From the NCBI GenBank assembly GCA_026008535.1, contig BRKX01000018.1, positions 20,158,088 to 20,222,087 of the forward strand: DNA of 64,000 nucleotides, written 5' to 3'. This document shows positions 45,271-58,134 of the stretch, piece after piece; position 1 is the stretch's first letter, and each line of letters begins with the position of its first letter. Position numbers and translations under genes: made by a program. Under the pieces are notes generated by a model. The model was given only the letters and a program-made list of their open reading frames with translations. It was not told where the DNA came from and did not search any database. The stretch comes from Perilla frutescens. Lineage: Eukaryota > Streptophyta > Magnoliopsida > Lamiales > Lamiaceae.

Positions 45271-45814
45271 TTTTCACCCTTAAAAATTAATGATTTTTCA
45301 GTCAATATAATTAAGAGTATGAGACTATTTTAATGGTCAAAATCCGCAAGATTGATAAAATTTCCTACCTGAACACAATTAAATACCGATAAAATTAAAA
45401 ACATGTTATCAAATATGAATTTATAAGATCCACATTGTGATATGTCACAAAATTTTATCTCATAATTTTTTTTTATTTTTTTATCTCATAATTAAGATAT
45501 GAGGATCTACACAGTTTTTTTATCTATATTTAATACATTATAATACATATCTTGTCAGACTTAAACAACACATAATTAATTTTTGGGACGGAACCTTCGA
45601 TCTAATTTTGATAATTAGAAGCTAATAATTTAATTTGCGCCGCGAATCGCTATTTTATCAAGCACAAGTCACACTCATGACTCATTGCCGGCCCACTAGT
45701 TCCTCTAAGGACATACCTCGTGTTGGTCTTTTTTTTTTCTATATCGAGGTTATTCCGCAGTTGTTATCGGGATGTGTAATGGGTACATCTCATTCTTATA
45801 TAATAGCCTGTAAA

Positions 45815-45965
45815 CTATTCACACCTATTGATGTTGGTGGTGGAATTCGAATTTGAGACTTTTGGCCTCAAGATAACACCATTGTGTGACAGATTCACAC
45901 CTAATGGTATTGGGGGTGAGATTCGAACTTGAGACCTTTTATCTCAAGATAACACCACTGCATCA
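45815..45965. repeat. Duplicated SINE-like segment
   Basis: Two head-to-tail copies of about 70 bp read ATTCACACCTA.TG.T.TTGG, GAATTCGAATTTGAGACTTT and CTCAAGATAACACCA. The GATTCGAACTTGAG stretch resembles a tRNA B-box. A relative lies on the opposite strand at about 59935-60000. Confidence 0.5.
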
Positions 45966-47117
45966 TTAGATCATTCGGGACAACCTCAGGTTCGTCTATT
46001 CACATTGCACAACCCTAGCTATACAAGATATGGTTTAAAATCAAATTGAACCAATAAAATTGATAAATTTAAAATTAGAAAAAATTATAATTGAGCCAAA
46101 CTTCATGGAAACTATAGATCCAAAAATCTTCAATTGATTTCGTACGAGGTTCGGGCACATATGATCTATATAGACAAAAGAAACAGTCCATAAAGGTGAA
46201 TGCCGTCGGGGATTTGACGATCGGACGAGCTTCGATGATCAAATCATCAAAACACAAATAGATAAAAATACAATTAAACAAAGAAATATAGAAGATTGTA
46301 GATGGATTGGAAATCCATTTATTTTATGGATCTCTGTGTTCACCGCATCTCTTCGATTTTGACTTAAGAGAACTCTTTTTAGGGGCCTTCACTTCGACCA
46401 CCCTCTTTAAGATTCGGTTAGAGCGGTTCCTAAGAGATAAAATCGAATACCCTTTTCAAGATTTGACCACATTTTATTCTCTTTGATTGAGCGAGGCTCG
46501 TAAATGCGTTGCAGATCTAGTAGGTCTCTAGACTTCGTTGATAGATCGAAGCTAGATTACTTTGTTGGGCTGAGATAACCCAACCTTGATGGCCGCTGTC
46601 TTCTTTTGCCATAACAGAAAGCAAACAAATGGAACTAAATCTAAAATTTTCGGTTCCATTTGGTTTATCAATATTTTTGTGAGAGAAAATCAAATAATAT
46701 ATATAGTCCATGTTCTCACGATTTAAATTCTCTTCTTACATTTCGTGTTACATCTCATATTTTATATTAACAACAAGTTGATACACGTAGTATGCATTAT
46801 TGACAATGAAATAAGAAATGTAATAATAAAATGCGATAGAAAATTTGATGTCGTGTTTTCACAACAAAAGCTATTAGCCAAGTTGCCGGCTGGTGATGGG
46901 GAAAAAAAATGGAGGTTTGAATCTTTTATCGCGCAAATTTCATATCTACTCCAAAATTAATTTTTTAAAGAATTAATTAGCATATAGTTTCAATTTATCT
47001 TGTGTAGGAGAGTAATTCATTGACAATATGATTTATAAGCGGATATGCCCCACCATTGTACTCGTACTCATCCATTAATTTCTCTTAAATTTTCAAGACC
47101 CTCTTAAAAATTATATT
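45966..47117. other. Intergenic sequence, unassigned
   Basis: 46330-46620 is less AT-rich and repeat-like (CTTCGACCACCCTCTTTAAG), but it has no terminal structure that I can define. Short minus-strand frames at 46075-46281 and 46517-46711 show no domain. Confidence 0.35.
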
Positions 47118-47120
47118 TTA

Positions 47121-48820
47121 GGCCATCTCCAACAATTTAATTACTTCATTTTACAATATCTCTATCTCTATTATACAATAAAGTCTTCACTTCATCTCCA
47201 ACAGTTTACTCTAAATTATACTCTACAAAAGAATAACAATATTCTTTTTTATGTATTTATTTTAATCAAGATTTTTCCAATAAAAATAACTATTAAAATT
47301 TCTGAAACTAAATAGTACTAGAACATGGAAACATTTCATAATAATATTGCAACGAACAAAAATTACATACTAATATTGCAAAAAAATAAAAATTACATAA
47401 TAATTTCATTTTAATTTTCTTTTGTCATTTTTTTGATGTCATTTTATTTTGATATACAATTTTTTATTTCAATATTTTTAAAATATAAGATTAAAAAAAA
47501 ACGTGAATAGTAAAGTATAAGATTCAAAAAAATGTGAACAGTAAAAAAATGTGAACAATAAAGAATAAGATTAAAAACAAAACAAAAATAAAAAACGTGA
47601 ACAGTAAATATAGAGCTGCTACAGTGCAACTATAAATATAGAGCACAAACCCTTTATCTCTAAAATAGAGCACATTTTAGGGTAACTGTTGGAAAATGAT
47701 TTTTCCACTTTTTGCTCTAAATATAAAGTTTAGAGCATCTCTTGGAGATGCTCTATCCCCAACAATAGCCTCTAAACTCTATTTTAGAGCAAAAACATGA
47801 AAAAACACACCCCAATAAATACTCTATATGCTACTCTAAAATAGAGATAGAGATTTTTGGCTCTATTAATAGAGATCAACTTAGAGGAGCTCTATTACTG
47901 TTCATCCTTTATCTTTTTTTTTTATATATGTAAATCTGTTATTATGTTCCATTTTTATTTTTTATTTTTTTTTGTAAATTGATATAGGAATGTTGATTTT
48001 TGTTTTAGTTTGATTTTTTGTTAATTTTATATGTTCATGTTTTTTTTTTTCTTTTTTTTGTTAATTTATATTATTTAAATTTATATATATACAAATATAT
48101 ATATTAATCTTATACTTTAATTTATTTCTTCCTTAAAAATATTGACATAAAAAATTATATATTTGCTATTGTTGCAAATCCAGCACGTTTTTGGGAGAAA
48201 AATGTGTTGCACGATATTATGGCAGCATGCATAATAATGCATAATATGATTATCGAAGATGAACGAGATTTTGACGCTCCAATTCAAGAAGCAAGGGAAG
48301 TGCCACCCCCGGACTTGGAATTTGTTGGCAATGATGATACTCAATTTCAAGATTTTCTTGCTCGTTTTAGACATATAAAAAATGTCAATGCTCATTTGGC
48401 ACTTCGAAATGCATTAATCGACCATTTATGGGAAAATTATTCTAATTCAGAGTTTTAGAAAAAAATAGTATGTAATTTGTGTTTTTTTTTTTGTGCTGCA
48501 ATTTTATTATGTTTTTTTTTCTATGTTGTAATATTATAGTTTGTAATTTTTAATTTTTTTTTACAATATTAGTGTGTAATTTTGTTCGTTGCAATATTAT
48601 TATGAAATGTTTTCATGTTTTATTATTATTTTGTTTAAGAAATTTTAAAAGTTATTTTTGTTGGGAAAATCTTGATTAAAATAAATATATAAAGAGGAAT
48701 ATTATGGAATATTCCTTTTTAGAGTAGAATTTAGAGTAAACTGTTGGAAATGAAGTGAAGACCATGTTGTATAATAGAGATAGAGGTGCTGTAAAATAGA
48801 GTCAACTGTTGGAGATGGCC
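47121..48820. mobile_element. PIF/Harbinger element with long terminal inverted repeats
   Basis: The ends GGCCATCTCCAACA and TGTTGGAGATGGCC are flanked by TTA on both sides (47118-47120 and 48821-48823), the 3-bp duplication of PIF/Harbinger. The inverted similarity extends about 240 bp inward (TGTTGGAAATGAAGTGAAG and the ATTATTATGAAATG region). The interior carries a transposase C-terminal fragment at 48162-48458 and a second palindromic stretch near 47735 (GAGCATCTCTTGGAGATGCT), perhaps another MITE end. Most of the transposase is deleted. Confidence 0.85.
48162..48458 (+). pseudogene. C-terminal fragment of PIF/Harbinger transposase
   Basis: The frame reads FAIVANPARFWEKNVLHDIM, then AACIIMHNMIIEDERDFD, and ends NALIDHLWENYSNSEF at a normal stop. 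The ...CIIMHNMIIEDERD motif is the signature of the carboxyl end of plant Harbinger DDE nucleases (DDE_Tnp_4), including the last acidic catalytic region. The upstream two thirds of the enzyme are missing, replaced by AT-rich DNA, so it cannot act. It sits inside the TTA-flanked element at 47121-48820, which it explains. Confidence 0.85.
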
Positions 48821-48856
48821 TTAGTACTTAAATTGTTAGGTTTTAAACAAACTAAC

Positions 48857-48877
48857 ATCAACCTTCGTGCAATGCAA

Positions 48878-48880
<3 letters not shown>
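48857..48880 (-). mobile_element. Degenerate Helitron 3' end
   Basis: On the minus strand, CTTGCATTGCACGAAGG followed by TTGATGTTAGT resembles the hairpin-spacer-CTAGT layout, with the stem and the terminal CTRR altered. It directly abuts a (TA)n run. Confidence 0.3.
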
Positions 48881-48917
<37 letters not shown>

Positions 48918-49094
48918 AATATTTTAATAACAATTCATAGAAATAACCATAAAATAATTTCTAATGATATTCAATTTATTTTGTTAATAATATATTAACA
49001 ACTTTAACCAATAATATAAAATGATATATAATTTTAAATTCTGAAAGAACTGTATACATGAATTTATAATATGAGAGATTTATGAAAGGTAAAA

Positions 49095-49485
49095 ACTTGC
49101 ATGCACTAGATGTATATAAGCTTATATTAGACGGTCAATACGTTTGACACGAGGGTCAACCTGCAAAAAATAAAAATTGTAAAATAGGTGATACTTTTTA
49201 ATGATACAGATGGTACTTTTTGAATTTTGAGTGATATTTTTTAGTGATATTGTTGATACTGATTTTGATGATTTTTATTTATTTATTTAGTTTAGCCGAT
49301 ACTTTTCAAGGATACGAGTGATACTTTTGGGCTTTTGAATGATACTTTTTAGTGTTACGGTTGATACTGATTTTGAAGTTTTTTTTAGTTGATCGGGTCA
49401 ACGTGCGTTTTCTGATGTTAACAGGTCAACGTGTTGACTTGGTCAATATGCCTGATGGTGTACCATGTACCTAGTGCATACAAGT
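49095..49485. mobile_element. MITE carrying GATACTTTT repeats
   Basis: The ends ACTTGCATGCACTAGATGTA and the reverse complement of TACCTAGTGCATACAAGT are inverted repeats 390 bp apart. Between them TGATACTTTTTAGTGATA-type words recur about eight times, framed by GGTCAACR words. The superfamily is unclear and no target duplication was read. Confidence 0.6.
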
Positions 49486-49796
49486 GCTTCTCTTTATGAA
49501 AATGTAGGTTTAAGCAAATATAAGAGAGATCTATGAAAATAAAACACTAATGGTGATGGAGTTCACACATTTCGTAATTATGTTGTCAAAAATATACAAA
49601 GGTAACTATTTTCTAATAATAGAAAGGAGGAACTAATAATGGGACTTGTAATATTTACTTATAGGGAGTAAATATATTATGTGTAATTTTAATGATTAAT
49701 AAACAAAATAACTTATTAAATGGAAACTAAAATGCTTCTTAATAAATTATAAAATAAATTATAAATTTATAATAGAACATGAATAATTTATGACAA

Positions 49797-52278
49797 TCTA
49801 TATTTATATCTAAAAACGGGATAGTCTCTAAAAATGGTAAAATTAACTTTTTCCCGCCCAAATCATCCTTCCAAATCCATAAATCTAATAAGATAGTTTT
49901 TGCTTAATTTATTAATTTCATGTACTATAATATGGATATTAATTAGCTAGACTGTAAATCGACAATTATTTCAACAATTAGAATCAATAGGTTAGTAAAT
50001 GTATTATCAAATAAAAACGGATGTGGACTAAATGAATGTTACCAAATTTATGTTATTAGTCAATATATTACTGTATAAAAAAATGGATCATAATTAGTAA
50101 ATTAATTAACCTTAATCAATTACGGTATAATTTTTATATTTATATCTTATAACAATAAGATAATACTAAGAAATGCTAGGCCTTATGGTGGAGTGAAGTT
50201 GTTTGGAGATCAAAAGTCACGAGTTCAAATCTTCTCAATATCACAGATCGGGTGTGTAAGTAAAAAAAATAAAAATAAAATAAAAACATTCAATATATTA
50301 CCATATTTAAATAAGTTAGACAAATTAAAATATTCGCCGATTTAAGATGATTCTAAATTTCAATCTAATATAAAATCAAATAATTGTTTTTACCGTAACA
50401 TGATATCTTATTTTGATACCTGTATATCCATATATACATGTATATAGATATATAATTTCTTTACATATATTAGCTTATATTTGATATCTAATCATTATAC
50501 AAATACACTAAATAAAATTACTTTGAAAGTCAACCACTATAAATTACGGATCACCAAATTATCGGAGATGTATATTATTTAAGGTATATATATGCTAATA
50601 GAAGAAACACAAATCAATATATAACAATCACACACAAAGTAATCAATCATCATTAATTATGATGGGAGAAATATATTAGATTGGAGAATTGATATCTTTC
50701 AAAAGATTACCATTCTATTTACTTATTTTCTACGCCTATAATATCCAAAAATATGGAAGTATATATATGCCATGCCAAAATTATATATATGTGAGATCAA
50801 ATGCTAATTTAATTATATATGGAACATTATTAATAATTAATTTAGATGATTACACATTAATATTAATTATAAATAGATGGTGCAGCGTACTTTCAAGTTC
50901 ACTTTGCTCACACAAAAGTATCCTAGCAGAAATTACGGGTAGAATCGATCTTATTCAGTTTTTTTTTTTTTATGTTGTAACATGATCTAATTATTTTTAG
51001 CTTCTTGAAGAGCTAACTTGAGGAAATTTCTAATATGGCTCCAATTTGGTCTTCCATCAATGCAATCGATCGATTCTTCCAAACTAATGTTGGTTGCAGA
51101 AGAGTTTGTAACAAACTTTCTGATTCCACACATTTAGTTAGAAAATGACAAGGAGTTGTCATTTGCGCAGTTTATCCAAAAGGCTTCCATGATCTTATTC
51201 CATATCGGAATGTGTAAAATTTCAATTCTTTCATTTTTACTTTCAAATTGAACATTTAAATTTTGATTGTAATTACAGTAAACCTTGTGTAGGGCAAGTA
51301 AAAAAAATTCAGTTTATTAATTAATAGTGCATATTGTACATGAACTAGCTAGATCTAATATAGTGTTAGTGTTGATACCGTACGTGCTATAACAATCTTA
51401 AAATTGAAACTCAGTTCTTAGTTTTGCATGCCATTTATTGATCGCCGATCTCGATGATTTCTCATATCTATCCCACGAAATGAATCAAGAGTCATTGTGA
51501 AGGAGATCAATGATTGACATGCACCATATGAAGTTGTATTAGTTTTTTGTATGGATTTATCTTTATATTATTTGGTCACAAACGTGTGTGAAGTTGTATT
51601 GGTTTTTTGTATGAATTTAATTTATCTTAATATTTTCTAAATTTTTTCTCCGAGTCCAAACCTTATGTATTTAAAAAATAAAATATGGTTATGAATGGAA
51701 TTTGTCTCTATTACAGTTGCGTTTAATTATTATATTCTAGATCTATTATGTATTTAAAAGAACATTTAAAATCCGAACTTTAAATATTAGTTAATTTCAA
51801 ATAAAAAAAAAAACTCATTTCTTTTTAACATGTGGGTTGTGTACTTCAAATAAACTAATCATTTTATATCAGTCGGTGAAAATACTCTTATATTCACAAA
51901 ATATGAATCTTGTGAACAATGATTTGAAAGCATAATCCACTTTGAATTACAAATAAATTGCGATAGAATTATGAAGTTTAACTTTGAATTTATTTATTTT
52001 TAAGTTCTTAGGGGGAATAATGAGAGATTTTGGGATTGAACCCAATATCTCACTATTAATACTATTAAGTTATAAAATCTTTGATACAAAAATCATTTTA
52101 AAGCTATTACCAATTTTTCTAGATCATTTTGATTTAATTTTATGATTGATGGTCAAGTTTGATTTCATTTTTTTTATATTTATATGAGTTCTTTTGATAA
52201 TTGGAGAAATAATTTTAATTGTGAAATTTTAATAAATTTTAAATGTCTTATCCGTGCATCGCACGGGAGATGTACTAG
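49797..52278 (+). mobile_element. Non-autonomous Helitron, complete, copy 2
   Basis: It begins TCTATATTTATATCTAAAAA after A and ends with the hairpin CCGTGCATCGCACGG (52252-52266), GAGATGTA and CTAG before T. Length is 2482 bp. It is nearly identical over its whole length to the element at 20246-22738 but lies on the opposite strand. Both copies share an internal SINE-like piece and the same unconserved open frame with ANLIIYGTLLIINLDDYTL. No Rep/helicase domain is present, so it needed enzymes in trans. The flanks differ from those of copy 1, so the two copies are separate insertions and not one segmental duplication. Confidence 0.9.
50160..50270 (+). mobile_element. tRNA-derived SINE-like fragment inside Helitron copy 2
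   Basis: TATGGTGGAGTGAAGTTG and CACGAGTTCAAATCTTCT, about 30 bp apart, resemble SINE A and B boxes. The counterpart is at 22270-22372. Confidence 0.45.
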
Positions 52279-52672
52279 TTTAATACATATATAACACGTT
52301 TTCTAATAATTTTTTCTTGTTGGGCCAATTTTTATTTTTTTTTGATTAATAAAATTTGTGATATTTAACAAAATCGTGAAATTAAGTGATTAGAAGTTAT
52401 GTCCATACAAAATTTGAACTTGAAAAGAAAATCTCAACTTACCATTAACTAACTCTTGGTAATTCGGTTGCTAAATTGAAAAAAAAAAGCCTCTTTTTAA
52501 TTCAATCTGTCATATCGATTAAACAAAAAAAAAAAAGAATAACAAACTAAACAAAAAAAATAGAACTTAAAATTTAATTAAAAATAAAAAATAAACAAAA
52601 AAATGATTCTCTAATAACAAAATAAACAAAAATTATAACTATAAATTGAACTTAGTAACAAAAAAAAAAGTA

Positions 52673-54345
52673 AATTTTGAATTGATCTGTGGGTAGGGGA
52701 ATTTAAACCTAGGCATTTGGAAAAAAGACTAGTATTACATCCCGTGCGATGCACGATGAGAAATATATAAATAATTTTTATAATAAATATTTTTTATAAG
52801 TTGATAAAATAATCAAATTACAATATAATTAAATAATTATTAGAAATAATCATAAACATTATACATAATATATAACGTTATATTCAGTTTTGTTCACTAT
52901 TTTATTGGTAGACAACTCATATCCATTAATAAATTTTCATTCATCGTGCCTAATAAAATAAATGACATAATTGGTCCGCCCGAAATCCATTACAACATAA
53001 TTGGAATCTTTTATAATTTTAGACACAATGAAAAAAATTAAGAAAAAAGGACACATCTATAAAACACATTTAAGAATATTATTGTATTATATACATCTCT
53101 GTTATGCCTCCGGACTGTGTGAAGTGAATAGAACTAATCATGGGAGAGTTGTGACTGCTTGAACAACCTCTACGATTTGATTAATATTTCATCATATCTC
53201 TTTTATTTGTAGATAACACCTTTAAACTCCATCTTTAACATTATATCATTTTATGTCTCCTTACATACGGGTATAAATATATTAAATTATATTATTGTAC
53301 AACATCAGTCTATATGTAGTGTGAAATTAAACATTCATCATTTTTATTTATGATATGTAAAATATACATATGATATCTAAATATTACAGAAAAACATTAA
53401 AGAATTAAAAATTTATTGAATAAAATAAGGTAGCATATATTTATTTCTCTCCCATTTGCAACTAACATTGTTATGTTTATTTCATCTTCACCTTGTGAAT
53501 AACGTAATTTACGCATTAACTTTTGGACTATTATATAAAATAGATCATCACTTGATAATTATGCTTGGAATTCAAAACATAAAATTATATATATAGCACC
53601 TTTTGATGTCAATAACATCTTGTCATCTATTTTTCAATATATTAATGAAATGTAAATCTTTCTAGTTTTATATTTTAAATTATTAAATGAATTGTTTATT
53701 AATATATTTTATGAAAGATCAATTAAAAAGAATACATCCTACATTTGGAATATATCAAATTATCTTAGGCATATAAATGAATGTAAAAAGAAGAATCATT
53801 ATATAGGTCAATATACTATATAAGATTCAACATTTGAAAGAAAAAAAAAGAATCTCAGCCCAATTCAAGATAGCTGAAGAACAATTTAAAACCTAAAATA
53901 GACATACAAAATAGTACAAAAAATTGCACATATTCCAACTCCTGCAATATATGTTTGCTGAAAACCTCAGAACTTTTTGATATATTATAATCTATATTTA
54001 TATATTTTTTGTCACTTTAAATTTCATAAATAAAAATAAGTCAAATCTAATTATTAACAAAAGATTCACCTAAAATTGATTCGATCCTCCAAGAAATCTC
54101 AGGTAATTAGTATCATGGCTTGCTTCTTCTTCTACTCTCAAACACATATACATAGGAAATTTTATTATAGAAGTGTACCAAATATTTAAGATTTATACAC
54201 ACTGTTCAATATAATGAATTATTTTTTTGTTTCGAAATATAAGAACGTCCAAATTGAAGAAATCTACAGGGTTGCACGTCCAATTTTGAATTGATCTGTG
54301 GGTAGGGGAATTTGAACGTAGGCATTTGGAAAAAAAATGATAGAT
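52673..54345. repeat. Direct repeat of about 55 bp, 1.6 kb apart
   Basis: TTTTGAATTGATCTGTGGGT...AGGCATTTGGAAAAAA occurs at 52673-52727 and at about 54284-54338. The first copy directly abuts the Helitron end at 52729, so the second may preserve the uninterrupted sequence. Confidence 0.7.
52729..52756 (-). mobile_element. Isolated Helitron 3' end
   Basis: On the minus strand, CGTGCATCGCACGGG, ATGTAATA and CTAGT repeat the 3' end of the complete copies almost exactly. No 5' partner was found to the right. Confidence 0.65.
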
Positions 54346-54401
54346 TAGTAAAATCACTTTACTAGATAGATAATCTTAATCTTATCTTATCTTAATCTTA
54401 A

Positions 54402-54470
54402 TCTTAATATATATAAAAATAATAAGTTATGCCTCATTTAGTAAGTACCATTTTCCCGCCCAATTACACT
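54402..54470 (+). mobile_element. Helitron 5' end
   Basis: A|TCTTAATATATATAAAAATA followed by ATTTTCCCGCCCAATTACAC matches the 5' layout of the family. It is preceded by a short (ATCTTA)n run. The 3' end was not identified. Confidence 0.5.
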
Positions 54471-55517
54471 TTTTCAAAGTAGTAAGTTGACTAAATATAT
54501 CTTAATTTAATTATTTATATTGTATATCATATATTTAATATCTTTAATTTACTATATATATATAATACTTTACACGTACACACACATATATAATATATAT
54601 TAATATATATTTAATCCCATATATTGTATACAAATAACGTAATATACATATAATATATAATATAATAACATATAATAGAATATGATGTTTTATAATGTAA
54701 ATTTATTTGTAAATATAATTAACATACTATATAATTATGTTTCCATTACCACCAGAATATTATATATATATATATACACACACTATACACTCGCTCTTTA
54801 TTTTTATTTTATTTTTGAAAAAAATACATTCGTTCTTTATGCATGTCAATAATCTCTCATGTATAAGTAATATGGTATATTTTAATGAATCGAAATATAA
54901 TTTCAATAATATTTAATATATGCATTAATAGGTTTGTGTATACGTAACAGCACCAGTAGAGCACGTTTCTACACTTGAGACGAAAGCCAACAATATATTC
55001 ATTTCTATAATAATTAATGTAAGAAAATTAAGTTAGATTTAATATTTATGTGTGGTTAATTAATGGATATAGAAAGCGATTTTTTTTAGAGAAGTACTCT
55101 TTTTATCATATGGTTTTTCTCGATGTGGGTTTTTCATACGAGTTTTAATAAGGATCCAGTCTTAGAGATATTGTCATGTGATATTCGAGATTTCCAGGTC
55201 GGGTCATTTTTTTTGTTTTTATTTATACAATTCAATTAGGATATAGAAAGTGATTTGATTGGGAGTTATCGCCGAATAGTTCATCTGTTCATGGGATATG
55301 ATTGCTTGATTAATTAAATGGTTAAATGGCATGAATAAGTATGATTAATGGGTGTTTCAACACAACAATCTCCTATGTTATAAATTTTAAATCTAATGAT
55401 TGGGTTAATATTTATTAATTCATTCTATGTATTTATAGTAAGATGTAAATTATAGTCATATGAATGAAGATTGTCTTCACTTTTATCAATCATCAATCAT
55501 TCTATATAGGACATACT

Positions 55518-55557
<40 letters not shown>

Positions 55558-56193
55558 CAATATATCCATATATATTAATTGAGCAAATCTTATTACATTA
55601 ATTACGGTGATATAGCATTATATATTGAGTCTATAAATTGTTTGTGGCCTCACATTCTCACACCATCTCATATAAATTATTTGCATTGTTATAGGTCCCA
55701 ATTTTATTTCACTTTAAACTATGTAGAGTTGGCATTTGAAGTGAGTTTCATGGAAATGAACTAAATTCCCCCGAAATAAGTGAAAGAAGAAATCATGATT
55801 ACAGTGAGGTACCTCATATGAAATCAAGATTTCCATAACATTTTGCAGGTTTTGCTTGGAATCAGAAAGAATAAATATCCATCATACTAATTTCTAGAGA
55901 ACAATTGTACTGAAAATTGATATATTTTTATTATTTTAGAAGATAAATTCGAGATTTAGATAATCAATTTCTAGATATATATAATATGTTTGTGTAAATG
56001 TACGAATTCAATTTTTATGGACAATGCAACTTGCATATTATTTTGTAGACAATCCTAGATTGCTGTTGCTAAATAAGTTAGAGATGTTTGTAATTCAATG
56101 AGATATATTTTCTTTGTATAGGGAAGTCTAATGTGACACTAAAATCCATAAGATGGGTCAAAAAACCTAGATCCAAATATAATCAAACACTAA

Positions 56194-57147
56194 GGGCATG
56201 TTTGGTTGGCACGGAATGTGGGTTGGAAAAGTAATCGGATTCCCTTTTTTTAAATTATAGTGTTTGGTTTAATTTTAAGGTAAGTGGGAAAGTAAAAAAG
56301 AATCATGATTATAAGGAAAGTAGTGCAACACTCCATGATTCTTATTCCTTACTTATTATATGTATTCTTTTTCCTCGGGTATTCTTTTTCCTCATTCTTA
56401 GGAATTTAAATCATATACATATAGGAAAATATAGTGCTTATTAAAAAAGTTATTCTTATCATTGATCGAAAAAACTGATATTTCTAAAAAAAATGGTTTC
56501 CAATATTTTCAAAAAATTCAAGAATTTAATATTTCTGAAAAAATAAAATCTTTTCAAATTTTCAAAAAAATTTACTATTAACGTTGCAGGTGTAAATTGC
56601 CCAGTAGAATACAATATTTTGAAAAAAATATATTTTTGATATTTTTGAGAAATTCATTAGCAACGTTGTCAATGTAAATTTTGATGATAATTTAAATACA
56701 ATAATAACATGTGAATTTCTTTTCAATTAATCGTGAACCTTTCTCGTAGTTTCCGCTCTTCTCCATTGAAAATACATCTATTGATTGTGATTGTGTAGGT
56801 GTCTGCATAAATGAAACGCTTTTAATCATGGAGATAATTGTTGTATTTTGTGTTTCTCTATAATATAATTAATGTATGATGTGGTTGAGTATGCGCATAT
56901 AAATGTACTTAATTGTATCGAGAGTTATTATTCTTATTTATATGTGATGAGTGGATCTATAGTGTTTAAGTGTGTATGTATTATTTTTGATACAAGTATG
57001 TGTATATATATTTCAGAATCCTGGTAATTTATCTATTATTCTCCAAACACAGGATAATAAATTCATTGGTATTCATTTTCCTCAGAATAACATTCCTAGA
57101 AATCATATTCCTTGAAAACTTTACTTTCCTGTCAACCAAACGAGCCC
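56194..57147. mobile_element. Tourist-like (PIF/Harbinger) MITE
   Basis: The ends GGGCATGTTTGGTTG and CAACCAAACGAGCCC are flanked by TAA on both sides (56191-56193 and 57148-57150). The 954-bp body is AT-rich, without a coding sequence. It lies in sequence with TGGGTCAAAA words similar to the small MITE at 32.8 kb. Confidence 0.75.
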
Positions 57148-57150
57148 TAA

Positions 57151-58130
57151 ATAAATTATAAATATATAATTAAATGTGAGTTTGAATCCAAATATCAATC
57201 TTACAAATTTTGATATGTACCACAATTTCACATAAGTTTTTGTGTCGTTGCATTTATCAATATAGATATATAATTGTTCCAATCCTATGATTTGAATTTT
57301 TTTTACCTTTGGATTCGAGTTTATTTATACATTTCCTTTTTCTATTATCATTACATGGTAGTTGATCAGGTTTTTATTTTATTTTGGATTTTGTTTCGAG
57401 GCACCCAACTACTAAAAAGTGATTTCGAGTTGGTTACACTAGGAATCATGACAAGCAACAAAAGATTGAAGAATGTGGACATCAACTGCAAGAATATTTA
57501 TTTATGAAGTATGTATTTTTAATGATTTATGTAATTTTTATGATTTGTGTTCCTAAATAATGCAGTCATTGTGAATGTGTATATATGCGATGATAAGTAA
57601 ATCCCAAAAAATCTCTCAAAAAAAAAAGTAAATCCTAAAAAAGACCCATTTATTTAATATTTACCAAATCATCATAACAAATAAATAAAACACAAAATGT
57701 GCACAATTATAATAATTCAAAGAAACACATGAAATCAAAATTATCTAAAACTTTGTGATATATTAACTAAGAATAGTTTCTACCGAAGAAGAAGAAGAAG
57801 ACTATTATGAATCATATATATTTTTTTTATGAGAAATTATTATGAATCATAATTTGATTATGCTGACTTCATGATTTTTTGCTTCTAATGTAATTCTATA
57901 TCATTATTTCCTTAAAAGTACATTTAGCTATCCAATTTGTAATTAATTATAATTTTATACAAAGATTTTAAACACTAATTTAAAATGGAGTGTTGTCAAT
58001 ATGCTCTAAATTTTTTATTCTTCACACCACAAAATAATTTTCTTTTTTTAATTAATTATAAATTTACGTAAACATTCATATTAAAAACTAATAAAAAAAT
58101 AACAAATTGTTGTTCAACTACTTTTTCGCC
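57151..58130. other. AT-rich intergenic stretch
   Basis: Contains a short (GAA)n run at about 57788-57800 and A/T tracts. The open frame at 57274-57507 has no recognisable motif and was not accepted. Confidence 0.45.
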
Positions 58131-58134
58131 CTTC

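Larger units (their letters stand above)
52279..56190. other. AT-rich intergenic stretch with Helitron debris
   Basis: No gene is supported. It contains the Helitron ends at 52729 and 54402, a 55-bp direct repeat (52673 and 54282), (TA)n at about 55517-55554, and long A/T tracts. The open frame at 55579-55764 shows no domain. Confidence 0.5.

Noticed and set aside
45840..45965. A tRNA gene
   Set aside because: Only a B-box-like word is present; no cloverleaf can be drawn, and the segment is duplicated like a repeat.
20246..52278. One large inverted segmental duplication including both proteases and both Helitrons
   Set aside because: Helitron flanks differ on both sides, and the sequences downstream of the two protease genes do not match.
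53988..54020. Another Helitron 5' end (ATCTATATTTATATAT)
   Set aside because: Only the AT-rich start matches; the TTTTCCCGCCC block expected about 50 bp on is absent.
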